Shown here piece after piece: positions 44,312 to 53,933 of a stretch of 64,000 nucleotides of DNA. Each line of letters opens with the position of its first letter. Positions within the stretch are counted from its first letter, which is position 1. Below the pieces are notes generated by a model, which made no database searches, was not told where the DNA came from, and saw nothing but the letters and a program-made list of their open reading frames with translations. The stretch spans positions 62,001 through 126,000 of the forward strand of contig CAWBLP010000007.1 in the NCBI GenBank assembly GCA_963789495.1, read 5' to 3'. The DNA is from CAWBLP01 sp963789495 (GTDB lineage Bacteria; Pseudomonadota; Alphaproteobacteria; Acetobacterales; Acetobacteraceae). Made by a program: the position numbers and the translations under genes.

Positions 44312-45376
44312 TCAGTGGGCGTGTTCTGCCACCGGGGTGATCGCCGATTCCGCGGCGAGTTTATCCCGCAGCCATCCGGCCGGCATGTCGCGCAGAAACT
44401 TCGCCTGCACTGTGGCCAGCCGTGCCGGCGTCATGCCGATGCGGTCCGGTGAGAAGAACGCGGGATCGCGGGTGAACATCAGATAGGCCTGCATCTCGTT
44501 GATCATCAATTCCTCAAGTCCGGTGTCGTAGCCTTCGGATTTCAGGAATTGCCGAACCTCGTCCCGCTCCTCCGGGCGCAGTGCGGTGTGCCAGAACCGG
44601 CGCACAAAGGCGGCGTAAGTCGGATCGCTGAAGAACAGACCATGGGATAATTCATGCTGCAGAATCGTGCTGCGCGCCGCCGGCGTGACACGGGAGTCGG
44701 CATCGACGGCGGGAATTGAGATCAGCCCGGCCTGCACCCCCGGCGTCAGCCAGTTCTCCTGCCGTAGCAGGCGGCGCAGTTTCAATTCCTCGGTGTTCAG
44801 GGGCAGTCTTTCCTGGTCGGCCAGCGTAAAGAAGCGCGCGAGTTCCGCAGCACTGTAGTCGTGACCATAGTAATACGTGTCCGGCGTATCGCCGCCGTGG
44901 CGAATAGCCGTGTCCAGATCGGCATCGTTCAACGGGCGGTCGTGCGGCAGCTCGGCCTTTTCGGCTAGCGCCGCGATCCGGTTCAGCATCTGGCCCTGCT
45001 CGTGCAGGGAGCCGAAATCCAGCACCAGGATGCGGGGATCGTCGGCGAAGCGGAACACCGTCAGTCCCTGGCTGACGTTGTCGCGGATCTCCGCCTCGCT
45101 GGCGGTGCGGATGGTGAGATCGGCAGCAGGCGGCGACGGTGGCAGGACTCCGACCGGCGGCGATAGCGGGATCTGGACGGAAACCGGGGCCGGCGACGGC
45201 ACCGGGACGGGACGGGGCCACAGCATCCAGGCGCCGATTGCCGCTGCCGCCGCCAGGCCGGCGGCAGCGGCAATCGCGCCCAGTCGCATACGCCCCGCAT
45301 GTCCCATCGCCCGCGGTGACAGGGCAGCCGGTCCTAGCCGCACGGTATCGTCCGTGCCGGGGTCGGGGTGTGGCAT
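44312..45376 (-). CDS. membrane-anchored protein with HExxH metalloprotease motif
   Basis: The protein has 354 residues. A short cytoplasmic N-terminus and one membrane segment (residues about 32-52, LGAIAAAAGLAAAAAIGAWML) are followed by a proline-rich linker and a large periplasmic domain. Within it ILQHELSHGLFFSD (about residues 242-255) is a HExxH zinc-protease motif, with EELMINEMQAYLMF downstream as a possible third ligand. Similar gluzincin-like proteins of unknown function exist. It ends the minus-strand run that starts with the T6SS genes, so an effector or envelope-remodelling role is possible but unproven. Confidence 0.7.
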   Translation of the reverse strand: MPHPDPGTDDTVRLGPAALSPRAMGHAGRMRLGAIAAAAGLAAAAAIGAWMLWPRPVPVPSPAPVSVQIPLSPPVGVLPPSPPAADLTIRTASEAEIRDNVSQGLTVFRFADDPRILVLDFGSLHEQGQMLNRIAALAEKAELPHDRPLNDADLDTAIRHGGDTPDTYYYGHDYSAAELARFFTLADQERLPLNTEELKLRRLLRQENWLTPGVQAGLISIPAVDADSRVTPAARSTILQHELSHGLFFSDPTYAAFVRRFWHTALRPEERDEVRQFLKSEGYDTGLEELMINEMQAYLMFTRDPAFFSPDRIGMTPARLATVQAKFLRDMPAGWLRDKLAAESAITPVAEHAH

Positions 45377-45414
45377 TGCGGCGTAGCCGGCGTGCGCCTG
45401 CTCGGTTCAGGCCA

Positions 45415-46065
45415 TCAAGCGCCGAGGTTGATCACCTGCACCCGCCGATTGCGCGGCTCCGGCGTTTGCGGCGGTGTCTGCACCAGTAGGCCTTCCTCAC
45501 CCATGCCGACCGGCTGCAGGCGCGCGGGCTGGACGCCAAATTTGGAGGCGAGATACCGCACCACCGCCTCGGCCCGCTGCTCCGACAGCATCTGGTTGTA
45601 GTCGCGCGATCCCACCGTGTCGGTATGGCCTTCGATGCGGAACCGATAGTTTGCCAGATCGCTGCTGCTCAGCGCGCGGCCAAGCTCGTTCAGGGTCGCA
45701 ATTGCGTCCGGCGTGAGATCGGCCGATCCGGTAGCGAAGTTGACGGTCAGGTTGACCGAAGGGCCGGCCGGGCTTGTCTGCTGTGGCGGCGCTATCGGCT
45801 TCGCGGCTGCGATGCGCGGTTGCGGCGTGGCGGCGGCCGGTGTCGCGTGGCTGGCCATGGGGGCCGACGCCGCTGCCGGCGTGGCCGGGCTGGCGCCCGG
45901 CGGTGGGGCGGCAAGGCGGATGCCACGCGTTCCACCACCGATCAGGTTGCCGCTGGGCTTCAGCGATTTGATGATCTGATCGGCGGACGGGTTGCTTTGG
46001 GCAAAAGCCGGTGCGGCACTGAACAACAGCGGGGCAACAAACAAGGGCGCAATAAAGCGGCGCAC
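45415..46065 (-). CDS. OmpA-family peptidoglycan-binding protein
   Basis: The protein has 216 residues and starts with GTG at 46065 after GGAGG. A signal peptide (FIAPLFVAPLLFSAAPAFAQ) and a long Pro/Ala-rich linker precede a C-terminal OmpA domain: VNFATGSADLTPDAIATLNELGRAL, FRIEGHTDTVGSRDYNQMLSEQRAEAVVRYL, and NRRVQVINL. The domain binds peptidoglycan. It lies beside T6SS genes and could anchor the apparatus, as TagL-type proteins do; it might also be a general envelope protein. Confidence 0.85.
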   Translation of the reverse strand: MRRFIAPLFVAPLLFSAAPAFAQSNPSADQIIKSLKPSGNLIGGGTRGIRLAAPPPGASPATPAAASAPMASHATPAAATPQPRIAAAKPIAPPQQTSPAGPSVNLTVNFATGSADLTPDAIATLNELGRALSSSDLANYRFRIEGHTDTVGSRDYNQMLSEQRAEAVVRYLASKFGVQPARLQPVGMGEEGLLVQTPPQTPEPRNRRVQVINLGA

Positions 46066-46163
46066 AGCAAATCCTCCCTTTGGGACGAGACAATCCTTAT
46101 AGCACGGAAATGAGACGCTGCGAGCACAACCCGCAACGGAATCTCGATCACGCGATGGTGTTC

Positions 46164-47671
46164 TCAACTTGAAATACGCCGGCCGCCTGCAGAATGGGCA
46201 TGCGGGCTTCGCAGGCTCTTTTCCAGCGCCTCGCGCAGCCGCTCCGGCTCGTCGGTCCTGGAACCGAGGCTCTGCATCAAGTCGTCGACGCCGGCATCAC
46301 CGTCCAGCATCCGGTCCATCAGGATCAGATCGCAGAGCGAGGCGTGCAGGCCGGTTCCCAGCCGGCGGCTGGCCACGCCGATGACGCGGCCGAGCGGTTC
46401 GGTCAGTGCCATGCGTCGCGTGGCGAAGCGATTGAAGCGCATCGCGGCCTCGCCGGGCGGCGCATCAAGGCTCACGGCCGGTTCGGCGATGTCCAGCCCC
46501 ACCAGGATCCCGATCAGTTCCGCCGGATTGTCGCGACGTCCCTCGACATCGGGCAGTTGCAGCAGGTCGCGCACCCTGCGCGGCCCCGCTTGCATCGCCT
46601 GGGCGATGGGACGGTAGAAGGCCGGGCTCAGTTCGGCGCGCCCGGCCGGCATATCGGCCTCCAGCGGCATGTCTTCCGGCGCGATGTTCAGGCTCAGCTG
46701 CACGTCCATCAGCGCGGCATCGCGGGCCGTGGTGCCGATGCGCCGCGCGCCGCGGACGAATACGTCGTGGCGCAGCATGCGCTCGATGCAGGTATCCTTC
46801 ATCAGCTCGCGAAGCATCGGATCGTCGAACTGCTGCGCCAATGCCCGTTGTGCGTCGTTGAAGGTCAGATCGGGAAAGTTCTCCACCAGCTGAGCGCTGG
46901 CGACCCATTCCAGCTTGGCTTCGGCGAGTTGGGCGGCGACATCCGCCATGAAGCAAGGCGCCCAGTGGTCGTTCATGTATTCATGCGCCAGATACTGGCT
47001 TGGCATGGTGTCGATACGTTCAAGAAGCGACTTGACCAACGGCGCCCGGACCAGCTGCAGCGCCTCGGTTTCATACAGGGCACGGACGAATTTCAACCCT
47101 TCCTCGGCCTGACGGTCGCTGCGCGACGCCGACCGCCGGCCGACCTCATGCAGCACGCGCTGCATGCCGAACACGCCGCCCCAGCCTGGCAGGCTGTTAT
47201 AGCTGACATGCACGGCGCCGCCGGGCCGCACCTTGGCGGCCAGCAGCCGGACCACGCCGGCCTGCACGACTTGCGGAACCCACGTCCACAGCCCGTGGAG
47301 GGAGACGAAGTCGGCTTCCGGGATGGCGCGCGCTGTCTCGCTCTCCGCCAAGGTGGTCAGGTCAGCCTCGATGAAGGTGATGTTGTCCAGTCCGCTGCCG
47401 CACAGCCCATTCCCGTGCCGCGGCGATATGGGCCGGGTTGAAATCGACCGCGGTGACCCGCCAACGTGGGATTGCTCGCGGCCAGCAGCATCGCGCCGTA
47501 GCCCTGGCCGCATCCCAGCTCCAGATAGGAGACCGGGTCGTCCGGCCGCGGCGTCGGCGTGGCCACACCGCCCAGCAGGCAGGCCAGCGCGATCAGCGCC
47601 GGCGATTGCTGCCGGTACCAGCCGGGCATGTAGGTGATGTCCGTGACATAGCCGCCGCCCCAGCCGATCAT
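46164..47671 (-). pseudogene. PKMT-like SAM methyltransferase with regulatory domain, two frameshifts
   Basis: It begins MIGWGGGYVTDITYMPGWYRQQSP (ATG at 47671 after GGAGGG). SYLELGCGQGYGAMLLAASNP (motif I), TAVDFNPAHIAAAREWA, GLDNITFIEADLTTL and VHVSYNSLPGW follow. The C-terminal half (YLAHEYMNDHWAPCFMADVAAQLAEAKLEWVASA) is the methyltransferase regulatory domain found in rickettsial protein lysine methyltransferases that modify OmpB. Surplus bases near 47463-47464 (CCAA) and 47394-47399 shift the frame; removing both gives 501 residues. It lies in the T6SS run, between tssG and the OmpA gene, so it may methylate a surface or T6SS protein. Confidence 0.82.
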
Positions 47672-48720
47672 GCTGCCCTCCTGCGTCGGGATGTGCTGAG
47701 CCTCGATCACATCGGCCTCGAACAGGGCATCGTCCGCGTCGGCGCGACGGACGACACGCGGGCCGGGTGCCGTCGACCCAGGTGTTCCAGCCCAGCCGCG
47801 GCCGGGGAGGCCGCATCGCGGTCCAGGCGCAAGCGGCGGGATATCCGCGCGCCTGAAGCACCGGGTTGACCGCGAACCCGAGCTCAAAACCGAGATAGGC
47901 CCGCACCAGCGCGACCAGCCGGTGCAATGCGACGCGGTCCGGCAGCAGACGCTCGAACCCGCTGCGGGGGAGCGGGCCGATGCGCAGCAAGACGCGCGCC
48001 TGCGGATCCCAGGCGCGCACGCCCAGCCGCGGCATCATGCGCCAGCCGGTAGAACTGTCCGGTCGCGCCGATGCGGGTGCGCTGGTCCGGCGGCATGTTG
48101 AGCCAGGCGCCGGCGAACTCGATGACCCGCACCTCCATGCCAAGCCAGTCCGACAGCAGCGCTTCCAGCCGTTCGGCCGATCGGGGTCGCATGGCGAACA
48201 GACCGGCATAGTGCAGGATCGGATCGCTGCCGATGAGCAGGCGCGGCGTCAGGCCGGCGGTGCCGTAGCCGGTAAGGGCGAGCAGCACCTGGGTCACCGG
48301 GTCGGGTACGCGCGGATCGCGCAAGGCGGTCGCTTCGGCGGCGCGGGCCGGCCGGTACTTCATCCGCGCCCGGGCAAAGAACGCCACGAAGCGATGGCCC
48401 AGCATGTCGAGGAAGTCGTGCAGTGCCGCGGAGCGGCCGCGCCGCGTCTGCGTGACGATCTCGGTATAGGCGCGCGGCAGCACGCCGGACGGGCCAGTCA
48501 GCCCCATCAGGCCGATGGTAACCTCGGGCTGCGGTCCGCGTGCAGTCCACCTCCAGCACATCGGCAGGCAGGATAGGTCAGCCCAGCCGGGGTGCGGAAG
48601 CGCATCGACCTCCGCCGGGTCCTCCGCGCGCCGGGCGCGGGCCAGCACGCGCACTGCGGCATCGAAGCGGAAGCGCTGCGGCTCCGACCCGAGCAGACTG
48701 AGTGGAGACCGGATCTTCAC
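47672..48720 (-). pseudogene. tssG: T6SS baseplate protein TssG (ImpH), multiple frameshifts
   Basis: The start is a GTG at 48720. Recognisable TssG blocks, spread over three frames, are: PQRFRFDAAVRVLARA; ADVLEVD; VTIGLMGLTGPSGVLPRAYTE; FLDMLGHRFVAFFARARMKYR; VRAWDPQARVLLRIGPL; LGWNTWVDGTRPA; ADADDALFEADVIEA. Frame changes are needed near 48575 and 48530, near 48040, and at several points in 47700-47880. The exact end is uncertain (about 47690). TssG joins TssE, F and K in the baseplate. It follows a repeat element that separates it from tssF. Confidence 0.8.
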
Positions 48721-48736
48721 TGACAGACCCGAGAGA

Positions 48737-48800
48737 CAGATCGGGTTCCAAGGGCCGCCGGCCCTTGGTAGGGGTCGAGGGGACAGCGTCCCCTGGCCTG
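48737..48800. repeat. palindrome-rich intergenic repeat, copy 3 (partial)
   Basis: Two small palindromes, CCAAGGGCC-GCCGGCCCTTGG and AGGGGACAGCGTCCCCT, match right-arm modules of the larger copy at 50664-50900. It sits between tssF and tssG, an unusual place because these genes are normally tightly coupled. Confidence 0.7.
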
Positions 48801-48814
48801 TTGCTGTAACTTGC

Positions 48815-50638
48815 TCAAACCAGCACCCGGGTGCCACTGCGTGCCGGCCAGGCCGCCGCAAGTCCAGGCCGGCCGCGCAAAACCGCGCGAGTGCGGGTGA
48901 AGCTGTTGACCGTGCCGTGCAGCGCCAGGAACCGCTCCAGCACCGAAGCCAGCAGGTACAGGCCGCCCACCTGCCAGGCGCGCGGATCGAATTCCAGGGT
49001 CACATCCAGCCCGCGGCAGAACGCGCCCATGCGTCCCGGCGCCCGTGCTGTGCCCGGCGCTGGCGCTGATGCCGGTCAGCGCCTCGATCGCGGTGCGGGT
49101 TTCCGCGGTCTCGCGCAGATCGTACAGCCGCAGCACTTCCTTCAGCGCGACGGCGCCGTCCTCACCGCCGGTCACCGACAGATGGCCCAGCGAGAGATGC
49201 GAAACCAGACGCCAGAAGCCCTTCTCGCGCAGAGGCGGACGCAAGCGTGGTGGTGGGCGCCGTGACCGCGTTGATTCCGGCCACCGCCGCGATGCCCTCC
49301 ACCAGGCGCAGGTTCGGCCGACCGCCGCCGAACGGCAGGTCGGTGGGCAGGTCGCGATTGAGGCAGAGCGCGTCCACCGAGAACACGGTGTCGGCCGGTT
49401 TGTCCGGGTCGAACTCCGGATCATGCGGCGCGATGAACACTTCGGTGCCCGGCACGCCAGGCGCGGCGGCGCGGCGCGAGACGTGAAAGAAGCCGCCGGG
49501 CACGCCCGGATCGGGATCGGATTCGGTCAGCCGGTAGAACGGCCGCCACGGTCGGAAGGAGCCGTCCGGCAGGGTCTCGCGCACGCCGTTCGATCTGCCA
49601 GACCTCGGCGGCGCGCGGCCGGCGGGCGTCGGGCACCACGCGATATTCCGTGTCGGTATGGGTCAGCCGGATCGGTTCGCAGCGCATCGGAAACAGGTTG
49701 ATCAGCGGGGTGCAGCCGAGCGCCAGGCTGTGCTGGCCGATGTTGCGTTCCAGCTCCGGCGCTGAACGATCCAGATAGACGAAGATTTCCAGCCTGTTGC
49801 CGCCGGATACCAGCGTCTTGGTGTCGATGCCGGAGAACTCCAGGAACAGGAATTTGTCGGGGAACGCGAAGTATTCGGTCAGCAGCCGGAAACCCGAGAA
49901 GCCGCGGGCGGACCACGGCAGCAGGGCTTCGTCGGGCGCGAAGCCGGCTGGCTCGATGCTTTTGGCTGGCACCACAACGGGCGTGGAATCGACCGCCGAA
50001 TCGGCGTAGGCGACCGACAGCGTATGGCCGCACAGCAGCTCGTACAGCGGCAGCGTCTGGGTGGCGGGGCCGCGCAGGAAGAAGCGCAGCCGGTCGACAT
50101 GCAGCTTGCTGAATGTCGCGTCGGGGGCGGCGCATTTCAGGGTAATGCGCAGCACGCCCGCGGCACCGGAGGCGGCGGCGTTGGGCGGTGCCACGATCGG
50201 CAAGCCGGACAAGCGGATATTCTCCACCTCTATCGGCCACAATGTGACCGGGGCGGTGGAGCGATAGCGCAGTGGCTCGCCTTGCACGGGTTCGGTTTCG
50301 AACGCGACGCCGGTGGGCACCCGGGCCGGCAGCATCAGGTCCGGCTGGCAGTCGAGCTGGGCCACCATGCAGGACGGCATCGGTGCGAGGTAGTGCGGGT
50401 AGAGCAGTCCGAGCAGGGCGTCGGTGAGCTCGGGGAACTCGTCGTCGAGCCGGTGGTGGACGCGGGCCGCCAGGAAGGCGACGCCTTCCAGCAGGCGGGC
50501 GACGTGAGGATCGTCCACCGCGTCGGCGGACAGGCGGAGCCGGCCGGCGATCTTCGGGTGGGTTTCGGCGAACTCCGCGGCCAGGCGTTTGATCGCAGCG
50601 AGTTCGCGGTCGTAGTACGGAAGCAGGGTGTCAGACAT
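48815..50638 (-). pseudogene. tssF: T6SS baseplate protein TssF (ImpG), three frameshifts
   Basis: It begins MSDTLLPYYDRELAAIKRLAAEFAETHPKIAGRLRL (ATG at 50638), the TssF hallmark. VDDPHVARLLEGVAFLAARVHHRLDDEFPELTDALL and the LNLFPMRCEPIRLTHTDTEYRVVPDARRP region follow. The rest is in shifted frames: WRPFYRLTESD, PNLRLVEGIAAVAGINAVTAPT, REKGFWRLVSHLSLGHLSV and DVTLEFDPRAWQVGGLYLLASVLERF. Shifts lie near 49585, 49235 and 49045. Joined, it is about 607 residues, normal for TssF. Confidence 0.88.
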
Positions 50639-50663
50639 GGGCGGGGACTGATTGGGGTTGAGA

Positions 50664-50900
50664 GGGCGGCAAGCGACGGGGCTTTGCCCCGAATCCCACC
50701 AGGGGGCTTTGCCCCCTGGACCCCCAGCAAAGCCTCGCCTTTGCAATCGGATTCGGTTTGTGGTGGGGAGGGCGCGCGGTAGTCCCGGACCAGGATATCA
50801 TCGCGACCGGCCCCCTCCCCACCACAAACGGGGTCGCTTCCAAGGGTCGGGCCCTTGGCGGGGATTCAAGGGGCAGCGCCCCTTGATTTGGGTTTCGGCG
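50664..50900. repeat. palindrome-rich intergenic repeat, copy 4 (two inverted arms with core)
   Basis: The left arm has CGGGGCTTTGCCCCGAATCCC, a CCAGGGGGC-TTTGCCCCCTGG palindrome, CAGCAAAGCCTCGCC and GTGGTGGGGAGGG. A core lies at 50773-50810. The inverse arm starts CCCCTCCCCACCACAAACG and ends with CAAGGGGCAGCGCCCCTTG. The core, read on the minus strand, matches the core of copy 2 (GCCGGTCGYGATGRT...). The element fills the gap between tssE and tssF inside the T6SS operon. Confidence 0.85.
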
Positions 50901-50925
50901 GCAAAGCTTCCGCCACCGCATCGGG

Positions 50926-51435
50926 TCACACCGTGTCATTGGTCCGTACCACGACATCGTCCGTCGTTGGGTCGACCAGCGTGTCGAAGGTCACCGCCTC
51001 AGGGGCCGGATCGGCGTGCAGCACGGCATCGATCCGCAGCCGCAGCGTCGCCTCCAGCCGCTCCTTGGTTTCGATCAGATGCACGCGCACCGAGAGGAAA
51101 CGCGGCTCAAACCGGCGGATTGTATCCTCGATCTCGGCGCGCAGCTCCTCACGCCGCTTCGGGTCGTTGAACGCGCCGGAGGCGAAGTCGGGAATGCCGA
51201 AGCCGATCGGCGAGACCCGCAGCTCCTTCAGCGTGTCGGGCCAGGACCGCCAGCGGCGGCGCGCGTTCAGCAGCGATTCCAGATCGCGCCGCACCGACTG
51301 GCGGAGTGCCGTCATCGACTCCAAGCCTGAACTGGGCGGGTCGCGCGGCTGATCCGGCGCATCGTCGATCAGCCGGTCGAGCAGCGGTGCCTGCACCCTT
51401 GTGGTGGGGCTGCGCGGGCCGACACGTCCGCTCAT
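50926..51435 (-). CDS. tssE: T6SS baseplate protein TssE (ImpF, gp25-like)
   Basis: The protein has 169 residues. It has SVRRDLESLLNARRRW, LKELRVSPIGFGIPDFASGAF and IEDTIRRFEPRFLSVRVHLIE, the gp25/lysozyme-like core of TssE. It sits at the tail sheath-baseplate junction. The start overlaps the tagJ stop by four bases. Confidence 0.92.
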   Translation of the reverse strand: MSGRVGPRSPTTRVQAPLLDRLIDDAPDQPRDPPSSGLESMTALRQSVRRDLESLLNARRRWRSWPDTLKELRVSPIGFGIPDFASGAFNDPKRREELRAEIEDTIRRFEPRFLSVRVHLIETKERLEATLRLRIDAVLHADPAPEAVTFDTLVDPTTDDVVVRTNDTV

Positions 51436-52235
51436 TCGGCGATCCGCAGCGTCCCGAGATCCATGATGGCGACGCCTTCCTCGCCGACCAGGAAGACCCG
51501 CTGGCCGACGCCGCGCACCGGCCCGCCGTCACCCTGGCGCCAGTCGGTCTCCCGTCCCAGCCGCAGCGTGTCGCTCATGGTCTCGTCGCTGGCATAGATC
51601 GCGGGCACATACACTTCGCCGTCCGGGCCTTCCGCCACCGACATCGAGCAGCGCCGCCACAGCAGGTCGCGCGGCCGCTTCGGAGCGTGGAACTCGGCAC
51701 TGATGATGCGTTCGGTCGGAATCCAGAAATACTTGCCGGTGGTGGTCAGTACTTCCACGCTGCCGGCGAGCAGGTCGTCGATGTCGCGGACATCGTCGAA
51801 CGCGGTGCCGTTATGGGTGCCGGCACAACGGGGGCGGGCGGCCTCGGCAGCCTCGGCCTGACGGGATGCCTCCGCCTGGTCGCCGGCGCGCAACGCCACC
51901 AGGGCAGCGAGTTGCATCCGCTGCGCATCGGTCGGATCGGACAGGAACTCCGGCACCCGCCCGTCGCGGAACAACTGGCGCCGCGCCATGTCGGCCCGGA
52001 TGAGCTGGCGGAATTCGGCCACCACCATCGCGGTGCTCGGGTCGATCGCCGAGGCCGCGTCCAGGATCACATCGGCCCGCTCGAGATTGCCGGAGAAGGC
52101 CAGCAGTTCGGCGAACAGCACCCGCGCGTTCAGATCGGTCGGGGCCTTGCGCACCGCAGCCTGCGCCGCGGCCACCGCGTCATCCAGCTTGCCGGCGCGC
52201 AGCAGGGCTGCCGCGCTCTGTTCGGTTCCGCTCAT
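51432..52235 (-). CDS. tagJ: T6SS accessory protein TagJ (ImpE)
   Basis: The protein has 267 residues. An N-terminal TPR-like helical half (LLRAGKLDDAVAAAQAAVRKAPTDLNARVLFAELLAFSGNLERAD) is followed by the ImpE C-terminal domain (GTFDDVRDIDDLL-type and YFWIPTERIISAEFHAPKRPRDLLWRRCSMSV). TagJ binds the TssB/ClpV part of the sheath cycle in systems that have it. It lies between the second TssC-like gene and tssE, as in the imp locus. Confidence 0.9.
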   Translation of the reverse strand: MSGTEQSAAALLRAGKLDDAVAAAQAAVRKAPTDLNARVLFAELLAFSGNLERADVILDAASAIDPSTAMVVAEFRQLIRADMARRQLFRDGRVPEFLSDPTDAQRMQLAALVALRAGDQAEASRQAEAAEAARPRCAGTHNGTAFDDVRDIDDLLAGSVEVLTTTGKYFWIPTERIISAEFHAPKRPRDLLWRRCSMSVAEGPDGEVYVPAIYASDETMSDTLRLGRETDWRQGDGGPVRGVGQRVFLVGEEGVAIMDLGTLRIAE

Positions 52236-52251
52236 ACTTCCCCCATGATCG

Positions 52252-53920
52252 TTATCGCCCGCCGAGATCGGTGACGAGCTGGAATGTCGCCGCCACGTCG
52301 TCGAGCTGATAGTGCGGCTGCAGATGAACCACGCAACCGAAGCTGCCCGGCTTGCCCGGGACCTCGTTGACCGTCACCCGGCCGCCGACCAGCGGATAGC
52401 GGGCCCTTGTGTCGCCGGTCGAGGAGGTATTGGCGTTGACGTATTGCGTCAGCCAGTCCTGCAACAGGCGCTCGATTTCGTCTGCGGTCTTGAACGAGCC
52501 GACCATCTGGCGGCCCTTCATCTTCAGGTGGTGGGCGAAGCGCGAGGCGCACAGGATCGAGTTGATCTGCGACGACAGCCGCGCATTCGCGTCCGCGGCG
52601 GCGGCGTTAGCGCCCTGGTAGCGCTGCGGCACCAACAGGCTGCGCACCGCGCCGAACACCAGTTCCTCGCTGTACGGGATTGCCGAGAGCGGCATCAGCC
52701 CGGCATCGAGCAGTTCACGCTCCTGGTGATCGTTCCACACGATCTCCACCGAATTGCGGGTCCAGACATGATCCGGATCGGTGCGGAACGGCTCCATCGG
52801 CACGGCGTCCACCAGTCCGCCACCGACCCGGTCGGTCTCGACGCCGCGTACATCCGCCGGCCAGGCGTATCGCGCGAAGGCTCGCGCCACGACAGCCGCG
52901 AACGCGTAGCTGGCGTTCATCCAGACCCTTTGCTCGCCAGTCGGCGCATATTCGGCGTAGCGGAACCGGTCGGCGCGGGTGCCGTCATCCTCCCACGGCG
53001 GGCGGGCCAGCAGGCGCGGCAGGGCGATGCCGACGAAGCGCATGTCGGGTCGCGAGGCCAGGCTGCGCCAGCGCGCGTGTTCGGTGTTGCGCAGCGCGGC
53101 GGTGATATCGGTGACGACGCCGAGGTCGGCGAAATTGTCCACTTCCAGCAGCGTCGGCGAGGCGCCGAGGATGACCGGCGAGAACGCCGCCGCCGCCACG
53201 CCGGACAGCGCGGTCAGCGCGATCACATCGTCGGTGCGCGACCCGGCGCTCGGGCGATGACGCACCTCATGGTCAACGATCAGCAGTCCGTAGGGCTCGC
53301 CGCCTGGGGTGCCGAACTCTTCCTCGTAGACCTTGCGGAACAACTGGCTCTGGTCGAATTCGATGGCGCGCTCGAGATCGCGGCACAGCTCCGCCCAGCT
53401 CGACGTTCAGCAGCTTGATCTTGAGCCGCGAGCCCTGTTCGGTGCCGTCCACCAGCCAGGCCACGCCGCGCCAACTGCCTTCCAGCCGCTGCAGGCGCTT
53501 GTCGTGCAGCACGGCGTCGAGCTGTTCGGAGATCAAGGCGTCGATCACGGCGATGTCGCGGTCGAGCGCCGGACGCAGCGCATCCTTGGTCACGCGCAGC
53601 CGCATCGCGGCGGACGGGCCGAACCAGTGATCTGCGATCTCGTCGCCGTCGGCACTGAGGAACGCCGTCAGCCGATCCTCCAGCGCGATATCCCGCGCGC
53701 CGACGAACTGTCCGGCCAGGATGCTATCACGGAGCGCGGGATCGTCCTCCTGTGGTTGGTGAGCCGGGTCTGACCGGTCGTTCGATTGATCTCCCGCTTC
53801 GTCGGTCGCCACCGCCTGGGCCACGTCCGAAGCATCGGACGCGGCATGACGCTGCGGTGAAGCAGCAACGTCCGCCACCAGGGTGGCGGACGCGCTGGCA
53901 GGAAGATCGGTATCGTTCAT
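52252..53920 (-). pseudogene. impD: second TssC-like sheath protein (ImpD), one frameshift
   Basis: The N-terminal part (from ATG 53920) has an acidic, low-complexity leader and then LEGSWRGVAWLVDGTEQGSRLKIKLLNV. The frame then shifts, resuming with FRKVYEEEFGTPGGEPYGLLIVDHEV and running to the C-terminal YPLVGGRVTVNEVPGKPGSFGCVVHLQPHYQLDDVAATFQLV. One surplus base near 53400-53402 explains it; removal gives SWAELCRDLERAIEFDQSQL and 555 residues. It is a paralogue of TssC, longer at the N-terminus, matching ImpD of Rhizobium. Its exact job is unclear. Confidence 0.9.
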
Positions 53921-53933
53921 CAGTCGGCCCGCT

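Noticed and set aside
46164..48209. A single 681-residue fusion of TssG end and methyltransferase
   Set aside because: It results from frameshifts: the first 250 residues mix TssG and shadow sequence, and the methyltransferase has its own start at 47671.
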